DNA of 64,000 bases, from NCBI RefSeq assembly GCF_019805165.1, contig NZ_RWIJ01000009.1, forward strand, positions 62,001 to 126,000. The letters run 5' to 3'. A model generated the notes under the pieces. That model searched no databases, was not told the DNA's origin, and saw only the letters and a program-made list of their open reading frames with translations. The translations under genes were made by a program, and so were the position numbers. Below, in pieces: positions 45,726 through 53,446 of this stretch. The stretch's first letter is position 1, and every line of letters begins with the position of its first letter. The stretch is from Azospirillum sp. 412522 (GTDB lineage: Bacteria; Pseudomonadota; Alphaproteobacteria; Azospirillales; Azospirillaceae).

Positions 45726-45770
45726 GAAACACCTCCGAAACCGCCCGCCCGCGGATTTCGGAGGTGTTTC
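45726..45770. terminator. 15-bp perfect hairpin after cassette protein C
   Basis: GAAACACCTCCGAAA (45726-45740) and TTTCGGAGGTGTTTC (45756-45770) are exact complements around a 15-base GC-rich loop. It begins 12 bp past the stop codon. There is no long T-run, only GTTTCC, so it may be a terminator or an mRNA-protecting stem. Confidence 0.7.
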
Positions 45771-45949
45771 CGTGGAATGCCTGTTTCATCAGGACGACCC
45801 AACCTCGTTACGGCATCGCGCGTTTTATAGGGATCGCACGATGCCGCAGGTCTTTGCTTGACGATCGGAGCCACGCTCCAAACCGGGTCCGATTGCAGGC
45901 GCATGGGCCGCAGGGTCCATGTGCCGAACCCGATGGAGGCTGCGAGAGC

Positions 45950-46166
45950 GTTGCAAAGGCAAAGGCGAAACGAAAGACGCTGCCGAAAGATATCGAGAGC
46001 CTGTTGAAGACGGGGGCGTCGATGCGTTGAAAGGCGGTTTTCGACGGCTGCGACGTGAGGAAGATACGCACCTCCAGGGCCCGGAGCGTACCGTCCGCCT
46101 GCGGCAAGGCAGCCGTGCCGATGGAATTGCCGAGTTGGAGGCACTCCAAACTGTTCTTGCGATATA
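45950..46166 (+). pseudogene. Possible decayed ankyrin-repeat gene fragment
   Basis: One frame reads KRKTLPKDIESLLKTG, then a stop after ASMR; shifted frames continue with DALK and AVFDGCDV. This resembles the start of small ankyrin-repeat proteins, which commonly begin KTLPKD-x-ELL and continue ALKAVFD-x-CDVNA. At least one stop and one frameshift break it. The match is short and from memory, so this is tentative. It fills most of the 437 bases between the hairpin and the next promoter; nothing else was seen there. Confidence 0.3.
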
Positions 46167-46207
46167 GGTGAGACGGGCGCCTACCGGCACCTGGACATAG
46201 GGAGACG

Positions 46208-46245
46208 CCCTCATTGCAATGACAACGTTGTCATTGCAATGAGGG
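46208..46245. promoter_or_regulatory. LacI-family operator: 38-bp perfect palindrome
   Basis: The 38 bases are a perfect palindrome centred on AACGTT, with core TGACAACGTTGTCA and outer arms CCCTCATTGCAA / TTGCAATGAGGG. A central CG is typical of LacI-family sites. It contains the -35 hexamer TTGTCA (46228-46233). The LacI regulator at 52063-53169, at the end of the same operon, is the likely ligand. Confidence 0.85.
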
Positions 46246-46256
46246 TGCAATATGAT
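46228..46256 (+). promoter_or_regulatory. Sigma-70-type promoter of the D-amino-acid/ABC operon
   Basis: TTGTCA (46228-46233, five of six consensus bases) and TATGAT (46251-46256, five of six) are separated by 17 bp. The -35 lies in the middle of the 38-bp palindrome and the -10 overlaps the second operator, so a bound LacI dimer would block polymerase. Confidence 0.8.
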
Positions 46257-46267
46257 AACGTTGTCAT
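46252..46267. promoter_or_regulatory. Second LacI-family operator (ATGATAACGTTGTCAT)
   Basis: ATGATAACGTTGTCAT matches the core of the 38-bp palindrome except for one base. The two centres are 33 bp apart, close to three helical turns, so two dimers would sit on the same DNA face. Confidence 0.75.
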
Positions 46268-46315
46268 CGGACGTCCGACGGATCGTCCTCGTTTGGCTGA
46301 TCAGGATTTCCGCCC

Positions 46316-47602
46316 ATGAGCATGTTTCTCGATGCCCTGCTCGACAGCAGTTTGGACGACAGCATCCGTGGAGTGCCGCCGGGGACGGCGCCGCTGCGGC
46401 TGCGTGACGTCGGCGCCCAGGGCTGGCGGCCGGCTGGCGGGGACATGGCGCTGCCGGTGCTGACGCTTGACGAGGATGCCTTTGCTGCCAACCGCGACCT
46501 GATCCTTGCCTATGCACGGCACCACGGTGTGGCGCTCGCCCCGCATGCCAAGACGCCGATGGCACCGCAGATCGCGTCCGGGCTGGTGGAAGCCGGGGCC
46601 TGGGGTGCCACCGTCGCCAATTTGCAGCAGGCCGCCGTCCTGCTGCGCGCCGGCGTGACCCGGCTGATCCTCGGCAACGAGATCGGCGGCATCGCCAGCG
46701 GCAGGCGGCTGGGCGCGCTGCTCGCCGCCCACCCCGACGCCGACCTGCATGCCTTCGCCGACTCCCCGGCGGCGGTCGAGACGCTGGCTGTCGCCGCTCA
46801 AACTTCTGGCCGTCCGCTGGCCGTCCTGGTCGAGGTCGGCGCCGGCCGCGGCGGCGCCCGCGACCGCGCGGCGGTGGACGCGATCCTCGCCGCGGTCCTC
46901 AGGCATCCCGGCCTGCTGGTCCTCGACGGCGTCGCCACCTATGAGGGAGCGGTCGCGACCTCCGACCCGGCCGGGACCGCCGGCAACATCGCCGCCCTGA
47001 TGGAGCGGACGGCGGAGGCCTTCGCCCTGGTGCGCGCGCTGGCGCCGGAGCGGCCGCTGCTGCTCACCGCCGGCGGATCGGCCTTCTTCGACATGGTGGT
47101 CGCCGGCCTGGCGCCGGTCGCGAAAGCCGACGGCAACGCCACGCTGGTGCTGCGCAGCGGCGCCATCTTCTTCCACGACCATGGCACCTACGAACGCGCG
47201 CTCGGCGCGCTCGATGCCCGGCAGGGTTTCGCCTGCGGCGGCGCGACGGTCGCCGATTTCCGTCCGGCCCTGCGCCTGTGGGCCGAGGTGCTGACCCGGC
47301 CGGAGCCGGGGCTGGCGATCTGCGGCTTCGGGATGCGCGATTCCTCCTTCGACCAGGATCTGCCCCGTCCGCTGCGCATCCACCGCGACGGCGTGGCGCT
47401 GCCCGCGGACGGGCTGCGGGTGACCCGGCTGAACGACCAGCACGCCTTCCTCGCCGTGCCGGCCGGCCAGGAGCTTGTTGTCGGCGACATTATCGAGTTC
47501 GGCATCTCGCACCCCTGCACCTGCATCGACCGCTGGCGGGTGCTGTTCGGCCTTGGCGCCGACGGGCGGGTTTGCCGCGCCTACCGCACCTTCTTCGGCT
47601 GA
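46316..47602 (+). CDS. D-serine dehydratase/D-threonine aldolase-like PLP enzyme (amino acid deaminase)
   Basis: The 428-residue protein has an alanine-racemase-type barrel with the PLP Lys79 in LAPHAKTPM, a GNEIGG stretch, VEVGAGRGGARD and TAGGS for phosphate binding. The C-terminal D-serine dehydratase-like domain ends with GISHPCTCIDRW, where His399 and Cys401 are the expected zinc ligands. Such enzymes deaminate D-serine-type amino acids or cleave D-threonine-type beta-hydroxy amino acids. The first gene of the LacI-controlled operon, it lies 21 bp before the permease. RidA further along would remove the enamine/imine that a dehydratase releases, favouring deamination. Confidence 0.87.
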   Translation: MSMFLDALLDSSLDDSIRGVPPGTAPLRLRDVGAQGWRPAGGDMALPVLTLDEDAFAANRDLILAYARHHGVALAPHAKTPMAPQIASGLVEAGAWGATVANLQQAAVLLRAGVTRLILGNEIGGIASGRRLGALLAAHPDADLHAFADSPAAVETLAVAAQTSGRPLAVLVEVGAGRGGARDRAAVDAILAAVLRHPGLLVLDGVATYEGAVATSDPAGTAGNIAALMERTAEAFALVRALAPERPLLLTAGGSAFFDMVVAGLAPVAKADGNATLVLRSGAIFFHDHGTYERALGALDARQGFACGGATVADFRPALRLWAEVLTRPEPGLAICGFGMRDSSFDQDLPRPLRIHRDGVALPADGLRVTRLNDQHAFLAVPAGQELVVGDIIEFGISHPCTCIDRWRVLFGLGADGRVCRAYRTFFG

Positions 47603-47623
47603 CCCGAGGCGGCCAGATTCCCC

Positions 47624-48292
47624 ATGCAGACCTTGAATTTCCAGCAGCTCTGGCGCTATCAGGACCAGCTGATCGACGGCACGCTGCACACGCTGCTGCT
47701 GACCTTGGTCGCCGCGGCGATCGGCACCGCCATTGGCGTCGCCGCGGCGGCGGCGGTGCGCAGCGGACCGCGCCCGGTGCGCTGGGCGATCCGCGGCTAT
47801 GTCGAGCTGATCCGCAACACGCCGTCGCTGATCCAGCTGTTCGTGGTCTTCTTCGTGCTGCCGGGCTTCGGCCTGCGGATGGGGGCCTTCGAGGCGGCGT
47901 CCATCGCGCTCGGCCTCTATTTCGGCGCCTACTGCACCGAGATCGTCCGCGCCGGGCTCGACGCCATCCCCGGCAGCCAGGTCGAGGCCGGCCAGTGCCT
48001 CGGGCTCACCCGCTGGCAGGTGTTCCGCCACATCGTGCTGCCGCCCGCCCTGCGCAGCGTCTATCCCGCCTTCACCAGCCAGTTCGTCCTGCTGCTGCTC
48101 GGCACCTCGCTGGCCTCGCAGATCTCGGCGGAGGAGCTGTTCCACACCGGCGGCTTCATCGAGACGCGCACCTACCGCAGCTTCGAGGTCTATGCCGTGA
48201 TCTGCGGCATCTACTTCGCCCTGGTGATGACCTTCAAACTGCTGTTCGCCGCGGTGGGGCACCTCGCCTTCCGCTGGCCGGTTCGGCGCTGA
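47624..48292 (+). CDS. Polar amino-acid ABC transporter permease (1)
   Basis: The 222-residue inner-membrane protein belongs to the HisM/GlnP type. It has a hydrophobic span LLLTLVAAAIGTAIGVAAAA, then RGYVELIRNTPSLIQLFVVFFVLP, AYCTEIVRAGLDAIPGSQVEAGQCLGLTRWQVFRHIVLP (the EAA loop that contacts the ATPase) and a C-terminal span. It forms a heterodimer channel with the next gene, 14 bp downstream. Probably the imported solute is the D- or beta-hydroxy amino acid used by the operon enzyme; this is inference. Confidence 0.92.
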   Translation: MQTLNFQQLWRYQDQLIDGTLHTLLLTLVAAAIGTAIGVAAAAAVRSGPRPVRWAIRGYVELIRNTPSLIQLFVVFFVLPGFGLRMGAFEAASIALGLYFGAYCTEIVRAGLDAIPGSQVEAGQCLGLTRWQVFRHIVLPPALRSVYPAFTSQFVLLLLGTSLASQISAEELFHTGGFIETRTYRSFEVYAVICGIYFALVMTFKLLFAAVGHLAFRWPVRR

Positions 48293-48306
48293 CGGAGACA
48301 CCGGCC

Positions 48307-48957
48307 ATGCGTTCCTTCTCCCTCGGCGACCTGCTGTCGCTGCTCGGCGCCCTGCAATGGACGGCCGTCCTCGTCCTCATCGCGCTCGGTTTCGGCGCTC
48401 CGCTGGCCCTGCTGCTCGCCCTGATGCGGACCAGTGCCAGCCGCGCCCTGCGCTGGACCGCCACCGCCTTCCTGCAACTGGTCCAGGGCGTGCCGCTGCT
48501 CGGCCTGCTGATGTTCTTCTATTTCGGCATGCCGGTCTTCCTCGGCATCGAGATGCCGCCGCTGGTCGCCGTCGGCATCGCCATGACCGTCTACACCGCC
48601 TCCTTCCTCGGCGAGATCTGGCGCGGCGGCATCGAGGCGGTGAAGCACGAGCAGTGGGAGGCCGCCGCCTGCCTCGGCCTGTCGACCTGGCACCAGTTCC
48701 GCTACGTCATCGCGCCGCAGGCCTTCCGCATGGCGCTGCCGCCGACCGTCGGCTTCCTCGTCCAGCTGATCAAGGGCACGTCGCTGGCCTCCATCGTCGG
48801 CTTCGTCGAGCTTGCCCGCGCCGGCCAGCTGGTCAGCGCCGCCACCTTCCAGCCCCTGCTGGTCTACTCGATCGTCGCGGCGATCTATTTCGCCGCCTGC
48901 CTGCCGCTCACCCTGTGGGCCCGTTCCCTGGAGGTCCGTCTCAATGGCGCTCGTTGA
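48307..48957 (+). CDS. Polar amino-acid ABC transporter permease (2)
   Basis: The 216-residue protein pairs with the preceding permease. FLQLVQGVPLLGLLMFFYFGMP corresponds to the RNTP region of its partner, and AVKHEQWEAAACLGLSTWHQFRYVIAPQAFRMALPPTVG-type sequence carries the EAA loop. About five membrane spans are visible. It overlaps the ATPase gene by 14 bp. It starts 14 bp after the first permease stop and has a weak ribosome site, consistent with translational coupling. Confidence 0.92.
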   Translation: MRSFSLGDLLSLLGALQWTAVLVLIALGFGAPLALLLALMRTSASRALRWTATAFLQLVQGVPLLGLLMFFYFGMPVFLGIEMPPLVAVGIAMTVYTASFLGEIWRGGIEAVKHEQWEAAACLGLSTWHQFRYVIAPQAFRMALPPTVGFLVQLIKGTSLASIVGFVELARAGQLVSAATFQPLLVYSIVAAIYFAACLPLTLWARSLEVRLNGAR

Positions 48958-49672
48958 CATCCGAAACGTTACCAAGAGCTATGGATCGACCCAGGTGCTC
49001 AAGGGGGTGTCGCTCGACATCAAGGAAGGCGAGATCGTCACCATCATCGGCAAGTCGGGGTCCGGCAAATCGACCCTGCTCCGCTGCATCAACGCGCTGG
49101 AGCGCATCGACGGCGGCGAGATCACGGTGGAGGGCCAGCCGGTGCGCACCGACATGCCGAACCTGCGCGACTTCCGCCAGCGCGTCGGCATCGTCTTCCA
49201 GGCCTTCAACCTGTTCCCGCACATGACGGTGGAGCGCAACATCACGCTGGCGCCGGTCCTCAACAAGCGGATCGCCAAGGCCGACGGCAGGGCGCTGGCG
49301 CTGGACGTGCTGGAGCGCGTCGGGCTGGCCGACAAGATCGACGCCTATCCGGCCCAGCTCTCCGGCGGGCAGCAGCAGCGCGTCGCCATCGCCCGCTGCC
49401 TCGCCATGCGCCCGCACCTGATGCTGTTCGACGAGGTGACCTCCGCGCTCGACCCCGAACTGGTCGGCGAGGTGCTGAAGGTGATGGAGGACATGGCGCG
49501 CCAGGGCATGACCATGGTGCTGGTCACCCACGAGATGGGCTTCGCCCGCAACGTCGCCTCCAAGATCGTCTTCATGCACCAGGGCCGGGTCTGGGAGGAG
49601 GGGCCGCCGGCCGAGCTCTTCGCCAATCCCCGCACCCCCGAGCTGCAGAGCTTCATCGCCTCCGTGCGCTGA
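48944..49672 (+). CDS. Amino-acid ABC transporter ATP-binding protein
   Basis: The 242-residue ATPase is typical of the GlnQ/HisP family: Walker A GKSGSGKST near 37-45, the Q-loop in VFQAFNLFPHMTV, signature LSGGQQQR, Walker B LMLFDEVTSALDPE and switch His in LVTHEMGFA. It drives import through the two permeases. The Walker B Glu sits in DEVTSALD, usual for this family. The ATG lies inside the end of the permease gene (14-bp overlap). Confidence 0.95.
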   Translation: MALVDIRNVTKSYGSTQVLKGVSLDIKEGEIVTIIGKSGSGKSTLLRCINALERIDGGEITVEGQPVRTDMPNLRDFRQRVGIVFQAFNLFPHMTVERNITLAPVLNKRIAKADGRALALDVLERVGLADKIDAYPAQLSGGQQQRVAIARCLAMRPHLMLFDEVTSALDPELVGEVLKVMEDMARQGMTMVLVTHEMGFARNVASKIVFMHQGRVWEEGPPAELFANPRTPELQSFIASVR

Positions 49673-49741
49673 GCCAACCACCGGCTCCTCGCGAGGACCG
49701 GATGACCAGAACAGAAACCACCAGAACAGAGGAGCAATGTC

Positions 49742-50542
49742 GTGAGACTCTTCCGGACCCTCGCCGCCGCCGTGGCGGTCTGCGCCACCGTCGCGCTCTC
49801 CGCCGCCCTGCCGTCCGCCGCCAAGGCGGATGCCCTGCAGAACGTGCTGTCGGCCGGCAAGCTGCGCGTCGGCGTTCTGATGGATGCGGCCCCCTGGGGC
49901 TTCAAGGACGCCAAGGGCGAGGCCGCCGGCCTCGACATCGATCTGGCGAAGCTGATGGCCGCCGACATGGGCGTGAAGCTGGATCTGGTCCAGGTGACCG
50001 GCGCCAACCGCATTCCCAGCCTGCTCGCCAACAAGGTGGACGTGCTGATCGCCGCCGCCGGCGCCACGCCGGAGCGCGCCCAGCAGGTGACCTTCACCCA
50101 GCCCTACGCCGCGGTCAATCTCGGCGTCTACGGGCCGAAGTCGATGGCGAACGCCAGCGATCCCGACGGGCTGAAAGGGCACAGCATCGGCGTCGCCAAG
50201 GGCTCGACGCTCGACATCTGGCTGACCGACAACGCCCCCGGCGCCAAGGTGGTGCGCTTCGAGGACACCCCCGGCGCCATCGCCGCCTATCTGGCCGGGC
50301 AGGTCGAGACCTTCGCCGAGAACAGCGCCATCGCGCTGAAGGTCGCGCAGGACAATCCCGGCAAGGAGGTCGAGCAGAAGTTCCTGATCCGCCAGTCGCC
50401 GGCCCATGTGGCCGTCCGCCATGGTGAGCAGGACTTGGTCAACTGGATCAACACCTTCCTGTTCTACAACCGCCTGAACGGCAAGCTGGGCGCCCTGCAG
50501 ATGACGTGGTTCAAGGAAAAGCAGACGCTTCCGCAGATGTAA
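49742..50542 (+). CDS. Periplasmic amino-acid-binding protein of the ABC transporter
   Basis: The 266-residue SBP has a Sec signal peptide (MRLFRTLAAAVAVCATVALSAALPSAAKA, cut near residue 29) and the family-3 solute-binding core: LRVGVLMDAAPWGFKDAKGEAAGLDIDLAKLMA, IPSLLANKVDVLIAAAGATPER, VTFTQPYA and LKGHSIGVAKGSTLD. The start is GTG, with GAGGAG upstream. It delivers the solute to the permease pair. Its ligand pocket cannot be read with certainty, but the Arg-carboxylate layout of family 3 suggests an amino acid. Confidence 0.93.
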   Translation: MRLFRTLAAAVAVCATVALSAALPSAAKADALQNVLSAGKLRVGVLMDAAPWGFKDAKGEAAGLDIDLAKLMAADMGVKLDLVQVTGANRIPSLLANKVDVLIAAAGATPERAQQVTFTQPYAAVNLGVYGPKSMANASDPDGLKGHSIGVAKGSTLDIWLTDNAPGAKVVRFEDTPGAIAAYLAGQVETFAENSAIALKVAQDNPGKEVEQKFLIRQSPAHVAVRHGEQDLVNWINTFLFYNRLNGKLGALQMTWFKEKQTLPQM

Positions 50543-50575
50543 CCCGCCGTTCGGCATCCAAGAAAGGTTTTTCCG

Positions 50576-50920
50576 ATGATCACGAGATTCCAGGTCGGTT
50601 CGCGCATGAGCCAGGCCGTCGTCTGCCAGGGCATGGTCCACATCGCGGGTCAGGTCGCCAACAACCGCACCGGCTCCATCGCCGAGCAGACCCGCGACGT
50701 GCTGGCCAAGATCGACGCCCTGCTGGCGGAGGCCGGCAGCGACAAGTCCAAGCTGGTCGCCGTCAACGTCTTCCTGCCGCACATCACCGACTTCGACGCC
50801 ATGAACGAGGTCTACGACGCCTGGATCGATCCGGCCAACCCGCCGGCCCGCGCCTGCACCGAGGCGCGGCTGGCCGATCCCGACCTGCGCGTCGAGATGA
50901 CGGCGCTCGCCGCCCTGTAA
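50576..50920 (+). CDS. ridA: RidA/YjgF-family enamine/imine deaminase
   Basis: The 114-residue protein shows the RidA fold: GMVHIAGQVANNRTGSIAEQTRDVLAKIDALLAEAGSDKSKLV, then NVFLPHITDFDAMNEVYDAWIDPANPPARACTEA with the carboxylate-binding Arg. RidA hydrolyses reactive 2-aminoacrylate and related imines released by PLP enzymes. Its place in the operon of a D-amino-acid dehydratase-like enzyme fits this job exactly. It lies 33 bp after the SBP gene. The usual RidA length is 110-135, so it is complete. Confidence 0.92.
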   Translation: MITRFQVGSRMSQAVVCQGMVHIAGQVANNRTGSIAEQTRDVLAKIDALLAEAGSDKSKLVAVNVFLPHITDFDAMNEVYDAWIDPANPPARACTEARLADPDLRVEMTALAAL

Positions 50921-50996
50921 GCGGGCTTCTCCGGCGAACCGGAGGAGGCGCGGGGCAACCGCTGCCCTGACGCCCCTCCGCCAGAAGGTTTTTGGA

Positions 50997-52031
50997 ATGC
51001 ACACTGGCCTCTACCACGCGCTCGATTTCGTCGCCGACGGCAAGTCGCTGGATTTCCTCAGCATCCCGTTCTCGGTGGACCGCTCCCCCTATTACCAGGT
51101 GAAGGTCCCGGTCTGCCGCGTGCGCAACGGGACTGGGCCGCGCGTGCTGCTGATGGCGGGCAACCACGGCGACGAGTATGAAGGCGAACTGCTGCTGGGC
51201 CGGCTGTTCCGCCGCCTCGATCCGTCGCGCATCCGCGGCGAGGTGACGATCCTGCCGGCCGCCAACGCGCCGGCGGTGATGGCGGCGCGGCGCCGCTCGC
51301 CGCTGGACGAGGGCAACCTCAACCGCGCCTTCCCCGGCGACCCCGCCGGCACCCCGACCTTCCGGCTGGCGCACTTCCTCGAACACGAGCTGTTCCCGCG
51401 CCATGACGTGGTGTTCGACATCCATTCCGGCGGCACCTCGATGGCCCACCTGCCCTGCGCCCTGATCGAACGGCAGGGCACGCCCGACCGGCTCGGCCGG
51501 GCGCTGGAGCTGATGCGGGCGCTCGGCATGCCCTACGGCTTCGTGGCGGAGAACGGGGCGACGGCGCCGACCTCGATGGCCGCCGCCGCGCGGGCCGGCG
51601 TCATCGGCATCAGCGGCGAGTTCGGCGGCGGCGGCACGGTCACGCCGGAAACCATGGCCTACACCGCCCGCGCCATCGACAACCTGCTGATCGCCGTCGG
51701 GTTGACCGACGCGCCGGTTCTCTCGGTTCCGACGCCGGTTCCGGCGCCGATGCAACTGCTTCAGCTTGACAGCCACCGGCAGGCGATCTACGCGCTGCGG
51801 CGCGGCTGGTTCGAACCGGCGGTCGATGTCGGGGCGCGGGTCGCCGCCGGCGATCTGGCCGGCTGGTTCCACGACCTGACGCGGCTCGACCAGCCGGAGG
51901 AGGAGTTGCGCTTCCAGGAGGCCGGCATCGTCATCTCGCGGCGCCTGCACAGCGACAGCGAGGCCGGCGACTGCCTGATCCAGGTGGCGCGTCCGGTGGA
52001 GGAGGCGGGCATCCTGGCGCGCGCGGCCTGA
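50997..52031 (+). CDS. Succinylglutamate desuccinylase/aspartoacylase-family deacylase
   Basis: The 344-residue zinc enzyme carries GNHGDEYEG with metal His57 and Glu60, DIHSGG with metal His143, and a GEFGGGG block with the likely catalytic Glu. The N-terminus carries a 48-residue lead before the domain; the C-terminal 80 residues form a small beta-domain (VDVGARVAAGDLAGWFHD). Relatives remove acyl groups from amino acids (N-acetyl-diaminobutyrate deacetylase DoeB-type, aspartoacylase). It would free the amino acid used by the operon. Substrate unproven. Confidence 0.87.
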   Translation: MHTGLYHALDFVADGKSLDFLSIPFSVDRSPYYQVKVPVCRVRNGTGPRVLLMAGNHGDEYEGELLLGRLFRRLDPSRIRGEVTILPAANAPAVMAARRRSPLDEGNLNRAFPGDPAGTPTFRLAHFLEHELFPRHDVVFDIHSGGTSMAHLPCALIERQGTPDRLGRALELMRALGMPYGFVAENGATAPTSMAAAARAGVIGISGEFGGGGTVTPETMAYTARAIDNLLIAVGLTDAPVLSVPTPVPAPMQLLQLDSHRQAIYALRRGWFEPAVDVGARVAAGDLAGWFHDLTRLDQPEEELRFQEAGIVISRRLHSDSEAGDCLIQVARPVEEAGILARAA

Positions 52032-52062
52032 CCGCGGGTCATCGTATGGAAAGGCGGACGGC

Positions 52063-53169
52063 ATGAGTGAGAGCAGCGCGGCGAAGCGCCCGCCGACCAT
52101 CGACGACGTCCTACGCCTCCGGGCGGCGGAACCGGTGGCGTCGGCGGACGGGGAAGCAGACGGGGAAGCGGCCGAAGGGGCGGCTCCGACGCGCATCGTC
52201 GAGATCGCCCGGCTCGCCGGGGTCTCGCCGATCACCGTCTCGCGCGCCCTGCGCCAGCCGGAGAAGGTGGCCGAGGCCAAGCGCCGCAAGATCCTGGAGA
52301 TCGTCGAGCGCACCGGCTACGCCACCAACCCCCATGCCCGCGCGCTGCGGTCGGGCCAGTCGAACATCGTCGCCGCCTTCGTCTCCAACCTCCAGAGCCA
52401 GCAGTTCTGCCTCGCCGTGCAGGGCTGCGGCGAGGTGCTGGAGCCGCAGGGCTACCAGCTGATGATCGGGCAGACCTCCTACTCCTACGCCAAGGAGACG
52501 ACGATGATCCAGTCGCTGCGCGAGATGCGGCCGGCGGCGGTCATGTTCACCGGCGTCATCGAGATCGAGGAGAACCGGCGGGCGTTGCGGGCGCTCGGCA
52601 TTCCGATCATGGAGACCTGGGCCTATCCCCGCGACCCGATCAACATGCTGGTCGGCTTCTCGAACATCGACGGCGGGCGCATGGCGGCCGAGCATTTCGC
52701 CGGCCGGGGCCATCGCCGCGTCGCCTTCATCGGCCGCCGCAGCGGTCGCGGCGCCCTTCGCCTCACCGGCTTCCGCGAGGGCGCCCGTGCCGCCGGGCTC
52801 GACATCGTCGCCGAGCTGTCGGTCGACAGGGTCACCAGCATGGTCGACGGCCGTCGCGCGCTCGCCGAGCTGCTGTCCCGCAACGCGGCGGTCGAGGCGG
52901 TGTTCTGCGCCAACGACCTGCTGGCGACCGGCGCGCTGCTGGAGGCGCGCCGGCTGGGCATGCGCCTGCCCGACGACATCGCCATCCTGGGGTTCGGCCA
53001 CAATGACGTGGCCGAGGAGCTGCCGCCCGGCCTCACCACCATCGGCATCGACAGCCGCGACCTCGGCCGGCAAGCCGGATCGATGATCCTGCAGCGGATG
53101 CGCGGAGAAATGCCGCCGGAGCCGATCCGTGCCGTCGAGCTGACACTGACCCGTCGCGGAAGCGGCTGA
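52063..53169 (+). CDS. LacI-family transcriptional regulator
   Basis: The 368-residue regulator has an unusual N-terminal extension of about 42 residues (Ala/Glu/Asp-rich, ending GAAPTR) before the helix-turn-helix IVEIARLAGVSPITVSRALRQPEKV (about 44-69) and hinge TNPHARALRSGQS. The periplasmic-binding-protein-like effector domain follows (FVSNLQSQQF, GRGHRRVAFIG, VEAVFCANDLLATGAL). It is close to the GntR/IdnR type. It is last in its own operon (31 bp gap) and likely binds the operators at 46208-46267; autoregulation as part of the operon would follow. The extended tail is unlike most LacI proteins. Confidence 0.92.
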   Translation: MSESSAAKRPPTIDDVLRLRAAEPVASADGEADGEAAEGAAPTRIVEIARLAGVSPITVSRALRQPEKVAEAKRRKILEIVERTGYATNPHARALRSGQSNIVAAFVSNLQSQQFCLAVQGCGEVLEPQGYQLMIGQTSYSYAKETTMIQSLREMRPAAVMFTGVIEIEENRRALRALGIPIMETWAYPRDPINMLVGFSNIDGGRMAAEHFAGRGHRRVAFIGRRSGRGALRLTGFREGARAAGLDIVAELSVDRVTSMVDGRRALAELLSRNAAVEAVFCANDLLATGALLEARRLGMRLPDDIAILGFGHNDVAEELPPGLTTIGIDSRDLGRQAGSMILQRMRGEMPPEPIRAVELTLTRRGSG

Positions 53170-53446
53170 GACGGTTCTGCCAGCCTGCGCGCGGCCGGTC
53201 CGGCAAGGTCGGGCAGGGTGGGGCCGACTTCCTGATGGGAAAGCAGGTGGAGGACGTCCCGGGCGTCGACCCCGCCAATCCCGCCAGCATCATCGGACGG
53301 CCGATCGGACCGTCTGCAATTCCCATCAATCTCCCGAATTCAGCCGAACGCGCCAGTCCTGGCCATTCGCGCCCAAGCAGGAGCGAGCGTCGCGGCCCAT
53401 CTGTCTGCCCTGCCTGTCATCGAATCGGAATGATCGGACCACGCTT

